DNA from: Ulvibacter antarcticus
GTDB lineage: Bacteria; Bacteroidota; Bacteroidia; Flavobacteriales; Flavobacteriaceae
DNA length: 64,000 nucleotides
Assembly: GCF_003688405.1 (NCBI RefSeq)
Contig: NZ_REFC01000013.1
Span: forward strand, 434,001-498,000
Direction of reading: 5' to 3'
Each line of letters opens with the position of its first letter. Within the stretch, counting starts at the first letter, position 1. Positions 9,149 through 18,985 of this stretch are shown here, one piece after another. The position numbers were made by a program, and so were the translations under genes. The notes beneath the pieces are model-generated. The model ran no database searches. It was not told where the DNA came from and worked only from the letters and a program-made list of their open reading frames with translations.

Positions 9149-10116
9149 TGAAAAACAGGTTTATCATATTCCTTTTTGTTTTGTCACTTGCAGGCTGTAA
9201 GCCAACTACTGACAAGGCAAAGACCAGCGTCATAACTCCTCGAGTACTCTCCGAAGCTGTTTTGGCAGAAGGTCAGCTTCACAGAATAGATAGCTTTCCT
9301 TCAAAGTATGTTATGCCAAGAACCGTAGATATTTGGACTCCTAAAGACTATTCCGAAGAAAAAGAATATGCGGTACTTTATATGCATGACGGTCAGAACC
9401 TTTTCGATGCGACCACGACCTGGAACAATCAAGAATGGATGATCGATGAACTAGCCTCAAAATTGATGAGTGAAGGTGAGATCAAAGACATAATAGTCGT
9501 CGGAATTCATAATATCCCCGAAATACGTCATTACGAATATTTTCCTCGGAAAGCTTTTTTAATGCTTTCTGAAAAAGATCAGGATTCGATTATAAGCGAT
9601 GCTCGAAAGAACAATTCAGATATTTCATTAAATAGTTTTACGGCCGATGATTATCTGAAGTTTATCGTTGAAGAAGTAAAATCTTATGTAGATGAGAACT
9701 TTTCAACGGCAACCGAAAGGGATAATACGGTTATTTCCGGTTCGAGTATGGGAGGATTGATTTCGATGTATGCGATTTGCGAATATCCTGAAGTGTTTGG
9801 AGGTGCGGCTTGTATCTCGACGCATTGGCCTGGCTTTATGCCGAAAGAAAACAACCCGATGCCGAACGCATTTTTTAAGTATTTGAACGATAATATCCCG
9901 TCTCCCGAAACGCATCAGTTTTATTTCGATTTTGGCACGGAGACGCTGGATCAATACTACCCGCCCTTCGAGAATGACTTGAATACTATTTTTAAAGAGA
10001 AAGGGTATTCCGAAGTAAACTACAAAAATCTAAAATTTGAAGGTGCCGACCATTCGGAAGCGTCTTGGCAAAAACGCTTTGATATTCCGTTGAGCATTCT
10101 GTTTAAAAAAGAATAA
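9148..10116 (+). CDS. Putative esterase-family (PF00756-like) alpha/beta-hydrolase lipoprotein
   Basis: A 322-aa lipoprotein: FVLSLAGC is a lipobox with Cys at about residue 17. The body is an alpha/beta hydrolase of the esterase D / enterochelin esterase group. It has YAVLYMHDGQNLFDATTTWN early, the nucleophile elbow GSSMGG (Ser at about residue 199), FYFDFGTETLDQ and a late His in GADHSEASWQKR. The operon position between two GH13 enzymes suggests it removes acyl groups from modified glucans or acts on a related carbohydrate, but the substrate is unknown. It is transcribed with the GH13 genes, with 2 bases to the next ATG. Confidence 0.85.
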   Translation: MKNRFIIFLFVLSLAGCKPTTDKAKTSVITPRVLSEAVLAEGQLHRIDSFPSKYVMPRTVDIWTPKDYSEEKEYAVLYMHDGQNLFDATTTWNNQEWMIDELASKLMSEGEIKDIIVVGIHNIPEIRHYEYFPRKAFLMLSEKDQDSIISDARKNNSDISLNSFTADDYLKFIVEEVKSYVDENFSTATERDNTVISGSSMGGLISMYAICEYPEVFGGAACISTHWPGFMPKENNPMPNAFFKYLNDNIPSPETHQFYFDFGTETLDQYYPPFENDLNTIFKEKGYSEVNYKNLKFEGADHSEASWQKRFDIPLSILFKKE

Positions 10117-10118
10117 TT

Positions 10119-12374
10119 ATGAAATTTTTATATTCCATACTAGCACTTGTATTGCTCATTGCCTGTAAACAATCTGAAGGGCAAACAGCAGAGAAATCAA
10201 TCATAAATGGAACTGCAACACCAATTTACCTGGACGAAGATGAAGGGGAGATCGTTCTAACAGATTATTTTACAGATACAACTGTAATTGATTCCATTGC
10301 TTCCGGGACAGATTTTGAAGCAGCTTTAATCGAAAATAATGCACTCCTACGTTATAAAATGAATCCTGAAACGCCTTTGGTTACCAACCTTAGAATATGG
10401 ACATCTGGTATTGCAAATGACATTCCTATTTTTAAAAGTACAAAAAAGAGCTTTGAAATTAAGGTGCCTAAATCTTTGGGTGATTTTTCAGAATTACAAT
10501 TGAAAGGGGAATTTACAAATTGGCAATTACAACCGTTCGAATTGAAGGATAATCAATGGGTTTATACCAATGTTGTCACTCCAGGAGAACATCAATACAT
10601 TCTGGTAGGTGATGGGATCGAAATGAAGGACCCAACGAATTCGAATAGCATTAGTAATGGAATGGGAGGCACAAACTCTTTGCTTTCTATTGCTACAAAC
10701 GAAGAAAAAATTCCTTTTCTGAAAACTCAAAATATTTCAGAAGAAGGATTTACACTAACTACTAGTAATCCGGTATTATCTATTGTTGCTTATTCTGATA
10801 ATCAACGTATCGCTTCAGAAAACATCACTAATCAGAATGATGTGATTTCGATTAAGCTTCCGAAGAACAACTCAAAAAGATCACATATTCGGGTCTATGC
10901 AGCGAATGAATTTGGCCGAAGTAATGATGTATTAATACCCCTTTCAGAAGGAAAGATCATTACTAACGCATCGCAATTAGTCAGAACCGATTTTCAAACA
11001 CAGGTGATGTATTTTTTAATGGTAGATCGTTTTAAAGACGGAGACGCATCAAATACTAAGAAAGTAGTAAATGATAGTATTCTTCCTAAAGCCAATTATT
11101 ATGGAGGGGATTTACAGGGCGTTTTAGACAAAATAAACGATGGATATTTCAAAGAATTAGGGATTAATACAATTTGGTTATCGCCTATTACTCAGAATCC
11201 GGAAGGCGCTTATGGATTATGGCCGGAACCCCTTACCAAATTTTCGGGTTATCACGGATATTGGCCTATAAGTAATACCAAAATTGATTATCGCTTCGGA
11301 AGTGAGGCGATTTTTAAGGAACTAATTGCAAAAGCCCATGACAACGGGATGAATGTGATTTTGGATTATGTCGCAAATCACGTTCATAAAGAACACCCAC
11401 TCTATAAACAACATCCTGATTGGGCGACACAGTTATATTTACCAGACGGCAGCCTTAATACCGAAAGATGGGATGATCATCGGTTAACTACTTGGTTCGA
11501 TACGTTCATGCCTACCTTAGATTTTAGCAAACCGGAAGTAGTAGAAAAAATGACAGATTCGGCGGCGTATTGGGTTACGCATTACGATTTGGATGGATTT
11601 CGCCATGATGCAACCAAACACATTCAGCTTGAGTTTTGGAGAACACTAACCAAAAAAGTAAAAGAACGTACCGACCGACCGATTTTCCAGATCGGTGAGA
11701 CCTATGGCAGTCCGGAGTTAATTAGAAGTTACATCAACACAGGGATGTTACAGGCGCAATTTGATTTCAACCTATACGATACCGAAGTTAATGCCTTTGC
11801 GACCGCAGCTTCTTTCGATCGTTTGGCGACCACTTTAAAACAAGGTTTAGATTATTATGGAAGCCATCATTTAATGGGGAATATTTCCGGAAATCAGGAT
11901 CGAGCTCGTTTTATCAGTTATGCTTCGGGGGATGTTCGTTTTGATGAAGATGCCAAAAAAGCTGGTTGGACGCGCGAAATTAAAATGAGCGACACCACAG
12001 CATATAATAAATTAGCGATGTTGCAGGCTTTCAACTTGACCACTCCGGGAATTCCGTGTATATATTATGGTGATGAATATGGAAGCATTGGAGCCAACGA
12101 TCCCGACAATCGCAAAATGATGAAATTTGATGATTTGGATGCTCATGAAAAGCAGCTCAAAGCACAGGTGGAAGCACTTATTCATGCCAGAAGAAATTCG
12201 ATGGCGCTACAATATGGAAGTACAGAAGTGTTGCAGGCAAATGCTACTGCTATGGTGATTAGAAGACATTATTTTAACGATACCGAAACCGTGATTTTTA
12301 ACAAAGGAACAGAAGCCATCACTTTTGAAGGTATCACGGTTGCTCCCAACAATTATAAGTTAGTGAAACAGTAG
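10119..12374 (+). CDS. GH13 alpha-amylase-family lipoprotein with N-terminal E-set/CBM48-like domain
   Basis: A 751-aa surface or periplasmic alpha-glucan-active enzyme with lipobox VLLIACKQ. An N-terminal region includes a glycogen-binding-like segment (LKGEFTNWQLQPFELKDNQW, residues about 127-146), then a further beta domain. The GH13 barrel starts at VMYFLMVDRFKDGDASNT. Conserved regions are DYVANHVH (about residue 415), GFRHDATKH with the nucleophile (about 493), IGETYG with the acid (about 525) and ISGNQDRAR (about 590). In the last motif the usual His before the catalytic-site Asp is Gln, while all three carboxylates are kept. This may mark a subfamily or altered specificity. It probably degrades larger glucans than the SusA-like enzyme. 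Confidence 0.9.
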   Translation: MKFLYSILALVLLIACKQSEGQTAEKSIINGTATPIYLDEDEGEIVLTDYFTDTTVIDSIASGTDFEAALIENNALLRYKMNPETPLVTNLRIWTSGIANDIPIFKSTKKSFEIKVPKSLGDFSELQLKGEFTNWQLQPFELKDNQWVYTNVVTPGEHQYILVGDGIEMKDPTNSNSISNGMGGTNSLLSIATNEEKIPFLKTQNISEEGFTLTTSNPVLSIVAYSDNQRIASENITNQNDVISIKLPKNNSKRSHIRVYAANEFGRSNDVLIPLSEGKIITNASQLVRTDFQTQVMYFLMVDRFKDGDASNTKKVVNDSILPKANYYGGDLQGVLDKINDGYFKELGINTIWLSPITQNPEGAYGLWPEPLTKFSGYHGYWPISNTKIDYRFGSEAIFKELIAKAHDNGMNVILDYVANHVHKEHPLYKQHPDWATQLYLPDGSLNTERWDDHRLTTWFDTFMPTLDFSKPEVVEKMTDSAAYWVTHYDLDGFRHDATKHIQLEFWRTLTKKVKERTDRPIFQIGETYGSPELIRSYINTGMLQAQFDFNLYDTEVNAFATAASFDRLATTLKQGLDYYGSHHLMGNISGNQDRARFISYASGDVRFDEDAKKAGWTREIKMSDTTAYNKLAMLQAFNLTTPGIPCIYYGDEYGSIGANDPDNRKMMKFDDLDAHEKQLKAQVEALIHARRNSMALQYGSTEVLQANATAMVIRRHYFNDTETVIFNKGTEAITFEGITVAPNNYKLVKQ

Positions 12375-12407
12375 AAACACCTATTAATTTAGATAAATAA
12401 ATTACAT

Positions 12408-13838
12408 ATGAAGAAAATTTTCCTGATCTGTTTGCTCGTTGTTATAGTTACCTCGTGCAAAGAAAAGAATACTAAAGATGCAGTAGCGGAAGTTCCGGTT
12501 GTTAAGACAATAACCGATGACGTATTGGAAAGTGCTGTAATATATGAGGCTAATATTCGTCAGTATTCTTCGGAAGGGACTTTCGATGCGTTTACAAAAG
12601 ACATACCTCAATTAAAAGAGCTGGGAGTGAAAGTAATCTGGTTAATGCCGGTTTTTCCTATTTCTGAAACCAAGCGGAAAGCAACAGGTGGTGATTTTGC
12701 AAGCTTAATTGAAGATGAAGCTACTCGTGATAGAATGCTCGGTAGTTATTATGCAGTCTCAGATTTTACTAAGGTAAATCCGGAGTTTGGAACCAAAGAG
12801 GATTTTCAGGAACTCATTGTTGAGGCTCATAATAATGATATGTATGTGATTCTGGATTGGGTTCCTAATCATACTGGATGGGATCATGTTTGGTTAAAAG
12901 ATCATCCCGATTTTTACACAAAAAATGCTGACGGTGAAATTACAGATCCATTGAACGAAGACGGAACTCCAGTAGGCTGGGCAGATGTTGCCGATTTAAA
13001 TTACGACAATAAAGCGTTGTGGGAAGAAATGATCGTTGAAATGAAGTATTGGATTACCGAAGAAGGCGTTGATGGTTTTAGATGTGATGTTGCCGGCTCG
13101 GTTCCAGTTGCATTTTGGGAGTATTCCATTCCGAAATTACGCGCTGAAAAGGATATCTTTATGCTAGCCGAAGCTTGGGAACCAGAATTATTAAAAGGTG
13201 ATACTCTTTTTGATATGGCTTACGCATGGGAAGGACATCATGTGATGAACGAAATAGCTCAGGGCAAAAAGACCGTTTTAGATCTTGATGCTTATATGGT
13301 AAAAATGGATAGTGTCTATGAGCAATCGGATATCCTGATGAATTTCGTTACCAATCACGATGAGAATTCATGGAACGGGACTTTAAAAGAACGTATGGGA
13401 GATGCTTCAGAAGCAATGACGGCTTTGATTTACTCGCTACCCGGAATGCCTTTGATCTATAGCGGACAAGAATACGATCTGGATCATAGATTATTGTTTT
13501 TCGAAAAAGATGAGATTCCTCATACCAAAGGAAAATTCTGGCCTGTTCTTGATAAACTAGGAAGTTTAAAAAACCATAATCCAGCTCTTAATGGCGCTAA
13601 GAATAAAGCAAGCTACCAACGAATTTCAACCTCTAAAGATTCGAAAATATTGGCTTTCCGAAGAGATAAAGGAGGGAAGGAATTGATATACATAGCCAAT
13701 TTAAGTAAAGATTCGGTTAGGTTCACTGTGCCTATTACTGGTGATTTCAAGAATGCAATGAGTGATGAAAATGTAAGTTTTGTTCCAGATGAGCAACATA
13801 ACCTTGAACCCTGGCAATATTTAATTTTGATTAAGTAA
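12408..13838 (+). CDS. GH13 alpha-amylase lipoprotein
   Basis: A 476-aa lipoprotein (MKKIFLICLLVVIVTSCKEK) with a compact GH13 barrel. Conserved regions are DWVPNHTG (about residue 149), GFRCDVAGS (about 222), MLAEAWE (about 254) and NFVTNHDEN (about 316), so the catalytic set is intact. YEANIRQYSSEGTFDAF near the start of the domain matches small Bacteroidota alpha-amylases. It closes the alpha-glucan operon, 33 bases after the previous gene, and a hairpin terminator follows the stop. It probably acts at the cell surface or in the periplasm on malto-oligosaccharides. Confidence 0.92.
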   Translation: MKKIFLICLLVVIVTSCKEKNTKDAVAEVPVVKTITDDVLESAVIYEANIRQYSSEGTFDAFTKDIPQLKELGVKVIWLMPVFPISETKRKATGGDFASLIEDEATRDRMLGSYYAVSDFTKVNPEFGTKEDFQELIVEAHNNDMYVILDWVPNHTGWDHVWLKDHPDFYTKNADGEITDPLNEDGTPVGWADVADLNYDNKALWEEMIVEMKYWITEEGVDGFRCDVAGSVPVAFWEYSIPKLRAEKDIFMLAEAWEPELLKGDTLFDMAYAWEGHHVMNEIAQGKKTVLDLDAYMVKMDSVYEQSDILMNFVTNHDENSWNGTLKERMGDASEAMTALIYSLPGMPLIYSGQEYDLDHRLLFFEKDEIPHTKGKFWPVLDKLGSLKNHNPALNGAKNKASYQRISTSKDSKILAFRRDKGGKELIYIANLSKDSVRFTVPITGDFKNAMSDENVSFVPDEQHNLEPWQYLILIK

Positions 13839-13849
13839 CAAATAACACT

Positions 13850-13875
13850 AAAACCTCTATAAGAGGTTTTTTTTA
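13850..13875 (+). terminator. Rho-independent terminator of the maltose/starch operon
   Basis: AACCTCT (13852-13858), loop ATA and AGAGGTT (13862-13868) form a 7-bp stem flanked by extra A/T pairs. It runs directly into a T tract, 12 bases after the amylase stop. This separates the sugar operon from the glycolytic operon. Confidence 0.8.
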
Positions 13876-13889
13876 TTCTTTTTATCAAC

Positions 13890-13903
13890 CGAAAACGTTA
13901 TCG
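13890..13903. promoter_or_regulatory. LacI-family operator-like palindrome upstream of pfkA
   Basis: CGAAAACGTTATCG shares the pattern CGNNAACGTTNTCG with the palindrome at 1521-1534. It lies about 14 bases upstream of the candidate -33 element of pfkA. A position upstream of the promoter would suit activation more than blocking, but the transcription start is only inferred. Confidence 0.5.
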
Positions 13904-13916
13904 TAACTTAAAGTCA

Positions 13917-13947
13917 TTGCGCATAAAGATTTAAGACTCTATATTTA
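13917..13947 (+). promoter_or_regulatory. Candidate Bacteroidota promoter of the pfkA-gap-kinase-pgi operon
   Basis: TTG at 13917-13919, a 20-base spacer and TATATTTA at 13940-13947 fit the Bacteroidota -33 TTG / -7 TAnnTTTG pattern. The pfkA ATG begins at 13953, so the transcript would have almost no leader. It follows the terminator and the operator-like palindrome. Confidence 0.45.
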
Positions 13948-13952
13948 CAGTA

Positions 13953-14939
13953 ATGACTAGTAAAATAAAAAAAGTTGGAGTGTTAACCAGCGGGGGAGAT
14001 GCTCCCGGAATGAATGCTGCAATTCGTGCAGTTGTTCGATCTTGTGCATATCATAATTTAGAGTGCGTCGGAATCTTTAGAGGATATCAGGGACTAATTG
14101 AAGGTGATTTCAAGGATTTGGATGCCCGATCGGTAAAGAACATTATCAACAGGGGAGGAACTTTCTTAAAATCGGCACGATCTAAAGAATTTATGACGGC
14201 CGAGGGACGCCAAAAAGCATACGACCATCTTAAAAAAGAAAAGATAGATGCATTAATTGCAATTGGCGGAGACGGAACTTTTAAAGGGGCTATTGTTTTT
14301 AATGAAGAACATAATTTTCCAATTATAGGAATCCCGGGAACAATAGACAATGATATTAATGGGACCGATTATACAATTGGTTACGATACGGCATTAAATA
14401 CCGTTATTGAAGCGATCGATAAAATTAGAGATACTGCAAATTCCCATAATCGTTTATTTCTTGTTGAAGTAATGGGAAGAGACGCTGGCGATATTGCATT
14501 AAATGCAGGAATAGGAGCAGGGGCAGAGGAAATTTTAATTCCTGAACAGAATTTAGGACAAGACAGACTTATAGAATCTTTAAGACGAAGTAAACTTTCG
14601 GGAAAGACGAGCAGTATTATTGTTGTTTCTGAAGGAGATCAAATAGGAAAAAACATCTTCGGACTAGCAAAATACATTGAGGAAAATCTGGAAGGTTATG
14701 AAGTGCGGGTGTCGGTATTAGGGCATATTCAACGTGGTGGTTCGCCAAGTTGTTACGATCGTGTTTTGGCGAGTCGAATGGGAGTTGCAGCCATTGATGC
14801 ATTATTGGCCAACGAACGTGATGTCATGATTGGCATTGTACACAGTAAAATGGTTTCGGTATCTTTTTCCGAAGCAATAAAAGGAGAAAATAAATTGGAT
14901 ATGGAGTTAATTAGAGTTGCAGATATCACTTCTGTTTAA
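13953..14939 (+). CDS. pfkA: ATP-dependent 6-phosphofructokinase
   Basis: Phosphorylates fructose 6-phosphate to fructose 1,6-bisphosphate, the committed step of glycolysis. The 328-aa protein has the bacterial PfkA length. Motifs are LTSGGDAPGMNAAIRAVV (phosphate binding), AIGGDGTFKGA, PGTIDNDINGTDYTIGYDTA with the catalytic Asp, EVMGRDAGDIAL and VLGHIQRGGSPSCYDR. The GGDGT sequence is the ATP-type signature rather than the PPi-type GGDDT. It is the first gene of a four-gene glycolytic run; gap follows after 47 bases. Confidence 0.97.
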   Translation: MTSKIKKVGVLTSGGDAPGMNAAIRAVVRSCAYHNLECVGIFRGYQGLIEGDFKDLDARSVKNIINRGGTFLKSARSKEFMTAEGRQKAYDHLKKEKIDALIAIGGDGTFKGAIVFNEEHNFPIIGIPGTIDNDINGTDYTIGYDTALNTVIEAIDKIRDTANSHNRLFLVEVMGRDAGDIALNAGIGAGAEEILIPEQNLGQDRLIESLRRSKLSGKTSSIIVVSEGDQIGKNIFGLAKYIEENLEGYEVRVSVLGHIQRGGSPSCYDRVLASRMGVAAIDALLANERDVMIGIVHSKMVSVSFSEAIKGENKLDMELIRVADITSV

Positions 14940-14983
14940 AAGATAGTAGCAGACTTCGTTTTATTAATAAATTGAAAAAATAG

Positions 14984-15985
<1,002 letters not shown>

Positions 15986-15987
15986 AG

Positions 15988-16872
15988 ATGATTTTAATAA
16001 CAGATGGTGGTTCTACAAAATGTGATTGGATTTTACTGGATGCTAAAGGAGAGGTAGTACTAAAAACACGTACGGAAGGCCTTAATCCGGCTGTCGTTCC
16101 GGAAGAATCATTAATTGAGCGAATTCAATCCAATTCGGATTTGCCTTCACTTTTTAATAAGGAAATTACTTTGGATTTTTATGGGGCGGGTTGTGGTACC
16201 AAAACGCCTGCCGCTATTTTACTTACCATTCTTTCTGAATTATTTGTAAACGCGAAGGTTACGGTAAACGAAGACACCGTTGCAGCTGTATATGCCGCTA
16301 CTACAGAACCGGGAATAGTGTGTATCTTAGGAACAGGGTCAAATAGTTCTTATTTTGATGGGAAGGAAGTTTTTTCAAATGTCGCATCTCTGGGTTATAC
16401 ATTGATGGATGAAGCCAGTGGAAATTACTTCGGAAAACGGCTGCTTAGGGATTATTTTTATAAAAAAATGCCGTCAGTATTAGCAACCGAATTTGAAAAA
16501 CGCTTTAATCTCGATCCCGATGAGATTAAACTGAATCTCTACAAAAGACCGAACCCTAATATGTATTTAGCTTCGTTTGCAGAGTTTATTTTCAACCCTG
16601 GGGAAGAAAGGCCTAATGCTGCCGGAGATATTAATGGTTACTTTTATAAATTGATTAGTGAGGGAATCCTTAAATTTATAGAATATCGTATTCTTTGTTA
16701 TAAAGAGGCTCAACATGTTCCCATTCACTTTATTGGTTCTATCGCCTACTTTAGTGAAGATATTATTCGTGATTGCATGAAACCATATCATTTGGAACTA
16801 GGTAATATTATTCGTCGACCTATCGACGGACTAATCGCGTACTATAAAGCGAATAGATTGAAACCGGAATAA
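15988..16872 (+). CDS. BadF/BadG/BcrA/BcrD-type ATPase, N-acetylglucosamine kinase-like
   Basis: A 294-aa ASKHA-fold kinase. ILITDGGSTKCDWILLDAKG is phosphate loop 1, FYGAGCGTKTPAA and VNEDTVAAVYAATTE are central motifs, and GIVCILGTGSNSSYFDG is phosphate loop 2. The family includes N-acetylglucosamine and N-acetylmuramate kinases; members of this size in Bacteroidota are usually annotated as GlcNAc kinase. Its position between gap and pgi suggests it feeds amino sugars or glucose into the same pathway. A glucose kinase role is possible, since the maltose pathway releases free glucose and no other hexokinase is visible here. Confidence 0.82.
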   Translation: MILITDGGSTKCDWILLDAKGEVVLKTRTEGLNPAVVPEESLIERIQSNSDLPSLFNKEITLDFYGAGCGTKTPAAILLTILSELFVNAKVTVNEDTVAAVYAATTEPGIVCILGTGSNSSYFDGKEVFSNVASLGYTLMDEASGNYFGKRLLRDYFYKKMPSVLATEFEKRFNLDPDEIKLNLYKRPNPNMYLASFAEFIFNPGEERPNAAGDINGYFYKLISEGILKFIEYRILCYKEAQHVPIHFIGSIAYFSEDIIRDCMKPYHLELGNIIRRPIDGLIAYYKANRLKPE

Positions 16873-16960
16873 TCTATTCGAAATTGATAAGGGTATATTT
16901 AATTCTGAAAAAAGTAAATTAATCGAGTCTAGCGAATGCTATGTTCATAAATAATATGAA

Positions 16961-18517
16961 ATGTCATTACCAGCCATAAATCCCACTACTACTCAAGCAT
17001 GGAAAAAGCTTCAAGCTCATTTCAAGGAAGTAGAAAATTTGAAAATGCAGAATGTTTTTTCGGAAGAACCCGAAAGAGCTAACAAGTTTTCAATAGACTG
17101 GCAGGATTTCTATTTAGATTATTCTAAGAATAGGATCACTTCAGAAACCATAAAACTTTTAGTAGAATTAGCTAAAGAAGCTGGATTAAAAGAAGCCATT
17201 CAGCAACAATTTTCGGGAGCACGAATTAATGAGACGGAAGATAGAGCTGTACTTCACACTGCACTTCGTGATTTCAATGATATGAAACCTGAGGTTAAGG
17301 AAACACTTCAGAAGATGAAGGCTTTTTCCGAAGAGATTATTAGTGGAAATTGGAAGGGATATACAGGAAAACCTATTAAGACTATTGTCAATATTGGAAT
17401 TGGGGGGAGCGATCTGGGTCCTGACATGGTGACGGAATCCTTAAAGTTTTATAAAAACCATTTGGATGTAAAATATATTTCGAACGTAGATGGAGATCAC
17501 GTTATGGAAGTATTAATGACGTTGGATAGAGAAACCACTCTTTTTATTATTGTTTCAAAGACATTTACCACTCAGGAAACATTGACGAATGCCAATACCA
17601 CGAGAAGTTGGTTTTTAGAGAAAGCAGAAGAAAAAGCCATTGGTAGTCATTTTGTTGCCGTTTCTACGAATATTGAGGCCGTGAAGAACTTCGGAATTGC
17701 TTCCGAGAATATCTTCCCTATGTGGGATTGGGTTGGAGGTCGTTTTTCACTTTGGAGCGCAGTAGGCTTGTCGAGCTGTTGTGCGGTTGGATATTCCAAT
17801 TATGAAGCCATGTTGAAAGGGGCACATGAAATGGATCAACATTTTGAAAAGACGGAATTTTCAGAAAATATTCCCGTAGTATTAGCATTAGTATCTATTT
17901 GGTATTCAAATTTTTTCGCTTCGGAAACGGAAGCGGTAATTCCATATTCTCAATACCTTACTAAGTTAGTATCTTATTTACAGCAGGCTTTCATGGAAAG
18001 TAATGGTAAGAGTACCGATAGAAACGGAGAGAAAGTTTCATACAATACAGGAAGCATTGTTTGGGGTAGTACCGGGACTAATTCTCAGCACGCATTTTTT
18101 CAATTGTTGCATCAAGGTACAAGATTGGTTCCCATTGATTTTATTTTGTTTTCTGAATCATGTTATGGTCAAAAGGAGCATCAGGAGAAACTCGCAGCAA
18201 ACTGCCTCGCACAATCGGAAGCTTTAATGGAAGGGAATACAGCTACTTCCGAAGAAAATAATTACAAAAAATTTGAAGGAAATAAGCCATCTAATACCTT
18301 GTTAATAAAAAAGTTAACGCCACGTAATTTGGGGAGCTTATTAGCGATGTATGAGCATAAATTATTTGTTAAAGGTATTATATTCAATATTTACAGTTTT
18401 GATCAATGGGGTGTTGAGCTAGGTAAAAACATTGCAAAAAATACTTTACACGCAATACAATCCGATGGATCGACTAAAAATCCATCTACTAATAATCTAC
18501 TGAAACGATTAAAATAG
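16961..18517 (+). CDS. pgi: Glucose-6-phosphate isomerase
   Basis: Interconverts glucose 6-phosphate and fructose 6-phosphate. This 518-aa protein belongs to the long Pgi type. Motifs include the substrate-binding IGIGGSDLGPDMVTESLKFY, SKTFTTQETLTNA, and WDWVGGRFSLWSAVGLS with the PGI signature. Late motifs are GSTGTNSQHAFFQLLHQGT with the catalytic His and the C-terminal SFDQWGVELGKNIAK. It ends the glycolytic operon, with a hairpin terminator overlapping the end of the gene. With pfkA it carries glucose 6-phosphate from PgmB into lower glycolysis. Confidence 0.97.
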   Translation: MSLPAINPTTTQAWKKLQAHFKEVENLKMQNVFSEEPERANKFSIDWQDFYLDYSKNRITSETIKLLVELAKEAGLKEAIQQQFSGARINETEDRAVLHTALRDFNDMKPEVKETLQKMKAFSEEIISGNWKGYTGKPIKTIVNIGIGGSDLGPDMVTESLKFYKNHLDVKYISNVDGDHVMEVLMTLDRETTLFIIVSKTFTTQETLTNANTTRSWFLEKAEEKAIGSHFVAVSTNIEAVKNFGIASENIFPMWDWVGGRFSLWSAVGLSSCCAVGYSNYEAMLKGAHEMDQHFEKTEFSENIPVVLALVSIWYSNFFASETEAVIPYSQYLTKLVSYLQQAFMESNGKSTDRNGEKVSYNTGSIVWGSTGTNSQHAFFQLLHQGTRLVPIDFILFSESCYGQKEHQEKLAANCLAQSEALMEGNTATSEENNYKKFEGNKPSNTLLIKKLTPRNLGSLLAMYEHKLFVKGIIFNIYSFDQWGVELGKNIAKNTLHAIQSDGSTKNPSTNNLLKRLK

Positions 18518-18540
18518 AAATCGTTTTTATTTATTTCTTT
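18503..18540 (+). terminator. Hairpin terminator overlapping the pgi stop
   Basis: AAACGATT (18503-18510) pairs perfectly with AATCGTTT (18519-18526) around an 8-base loop that contains the pgi stop codon. A T-rich run follows. This marks the end of the glycolytic operon. Confidence 0.65.
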
Positions 18541-18605
18541 ACTTTTTAGTATAAGTACTTAGGTTTTTCTACTTTTATGTTTTAACCAAATTAAACCAAA
18601 AAATT

Positions 18606-18983
18606 ATGGGAAAACTAGATGATTCCACACAAAATTCCATTTCATTATCGACGGCGCAATCCTACGTGGACGAATGGAGAGGTGAAGAATCTACTTACAA
18701 TAAGTATAACGAATGTAAAGGTTTTTTAATTCCAGCTTCCGATCTTCAGGATTTATTGGATGAAATGAATAGTCAGACAGGCAATCAATTTGTTAGAGCA
18801 TACCTCGGTGTAAATCCAACTACGCAAAAAGAAAAGTTAGTTTTAGTTGCAACAACGCCTCCTTCATCGCCAGGTTCTACGGTGTACAAGGACATGATTA
18901 CCGGTTATAACGGCACGGGACTTATTTACGACTTTACTGAGCCAGTTCCTCCGGGATCCGATCCATTAAGTCCGTTAAATTAA
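18606..18983 (+). CDS. Small conserved-looking protein of unknown function
   Basis: A 125-aa hydrophilic protein with no signal peptide or membrane segment. It has SLSTAQSYVDEWRGEE near the start, a central CKGFLIPASDLQDLLDEM and a Pro-rich tail (PVPPGSDPLSPLN). No family was recognised. It starts 89 bases after pgi behind a terminator and ends 2 bases before a 7-helix membrane protein, so it is probably co-transcribed with that gene and the two-component pair. A link to signalling is only positional. Confidence 0.7.
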   Translation: MGKLDDSTQNSISLSTAQSYVDEWRGEESTYNKYNECKGFLIPASDLQDLLDEMNSQTGNQFVRAYLGVNPTTQKEKLVLVATTPPSSPGSTVYKDMITGYNGTGLIYDFTEPVPPGSDPLSPLN

Positions 18984-18985
18984 GA

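Noticed and set aside
18552-18561. Palindrome TAAGTACTTA upstream of the 125-aa gene
   Set aside because: A 10-base AT-rich palindrome is too short and has no second copy or promoter alignment.
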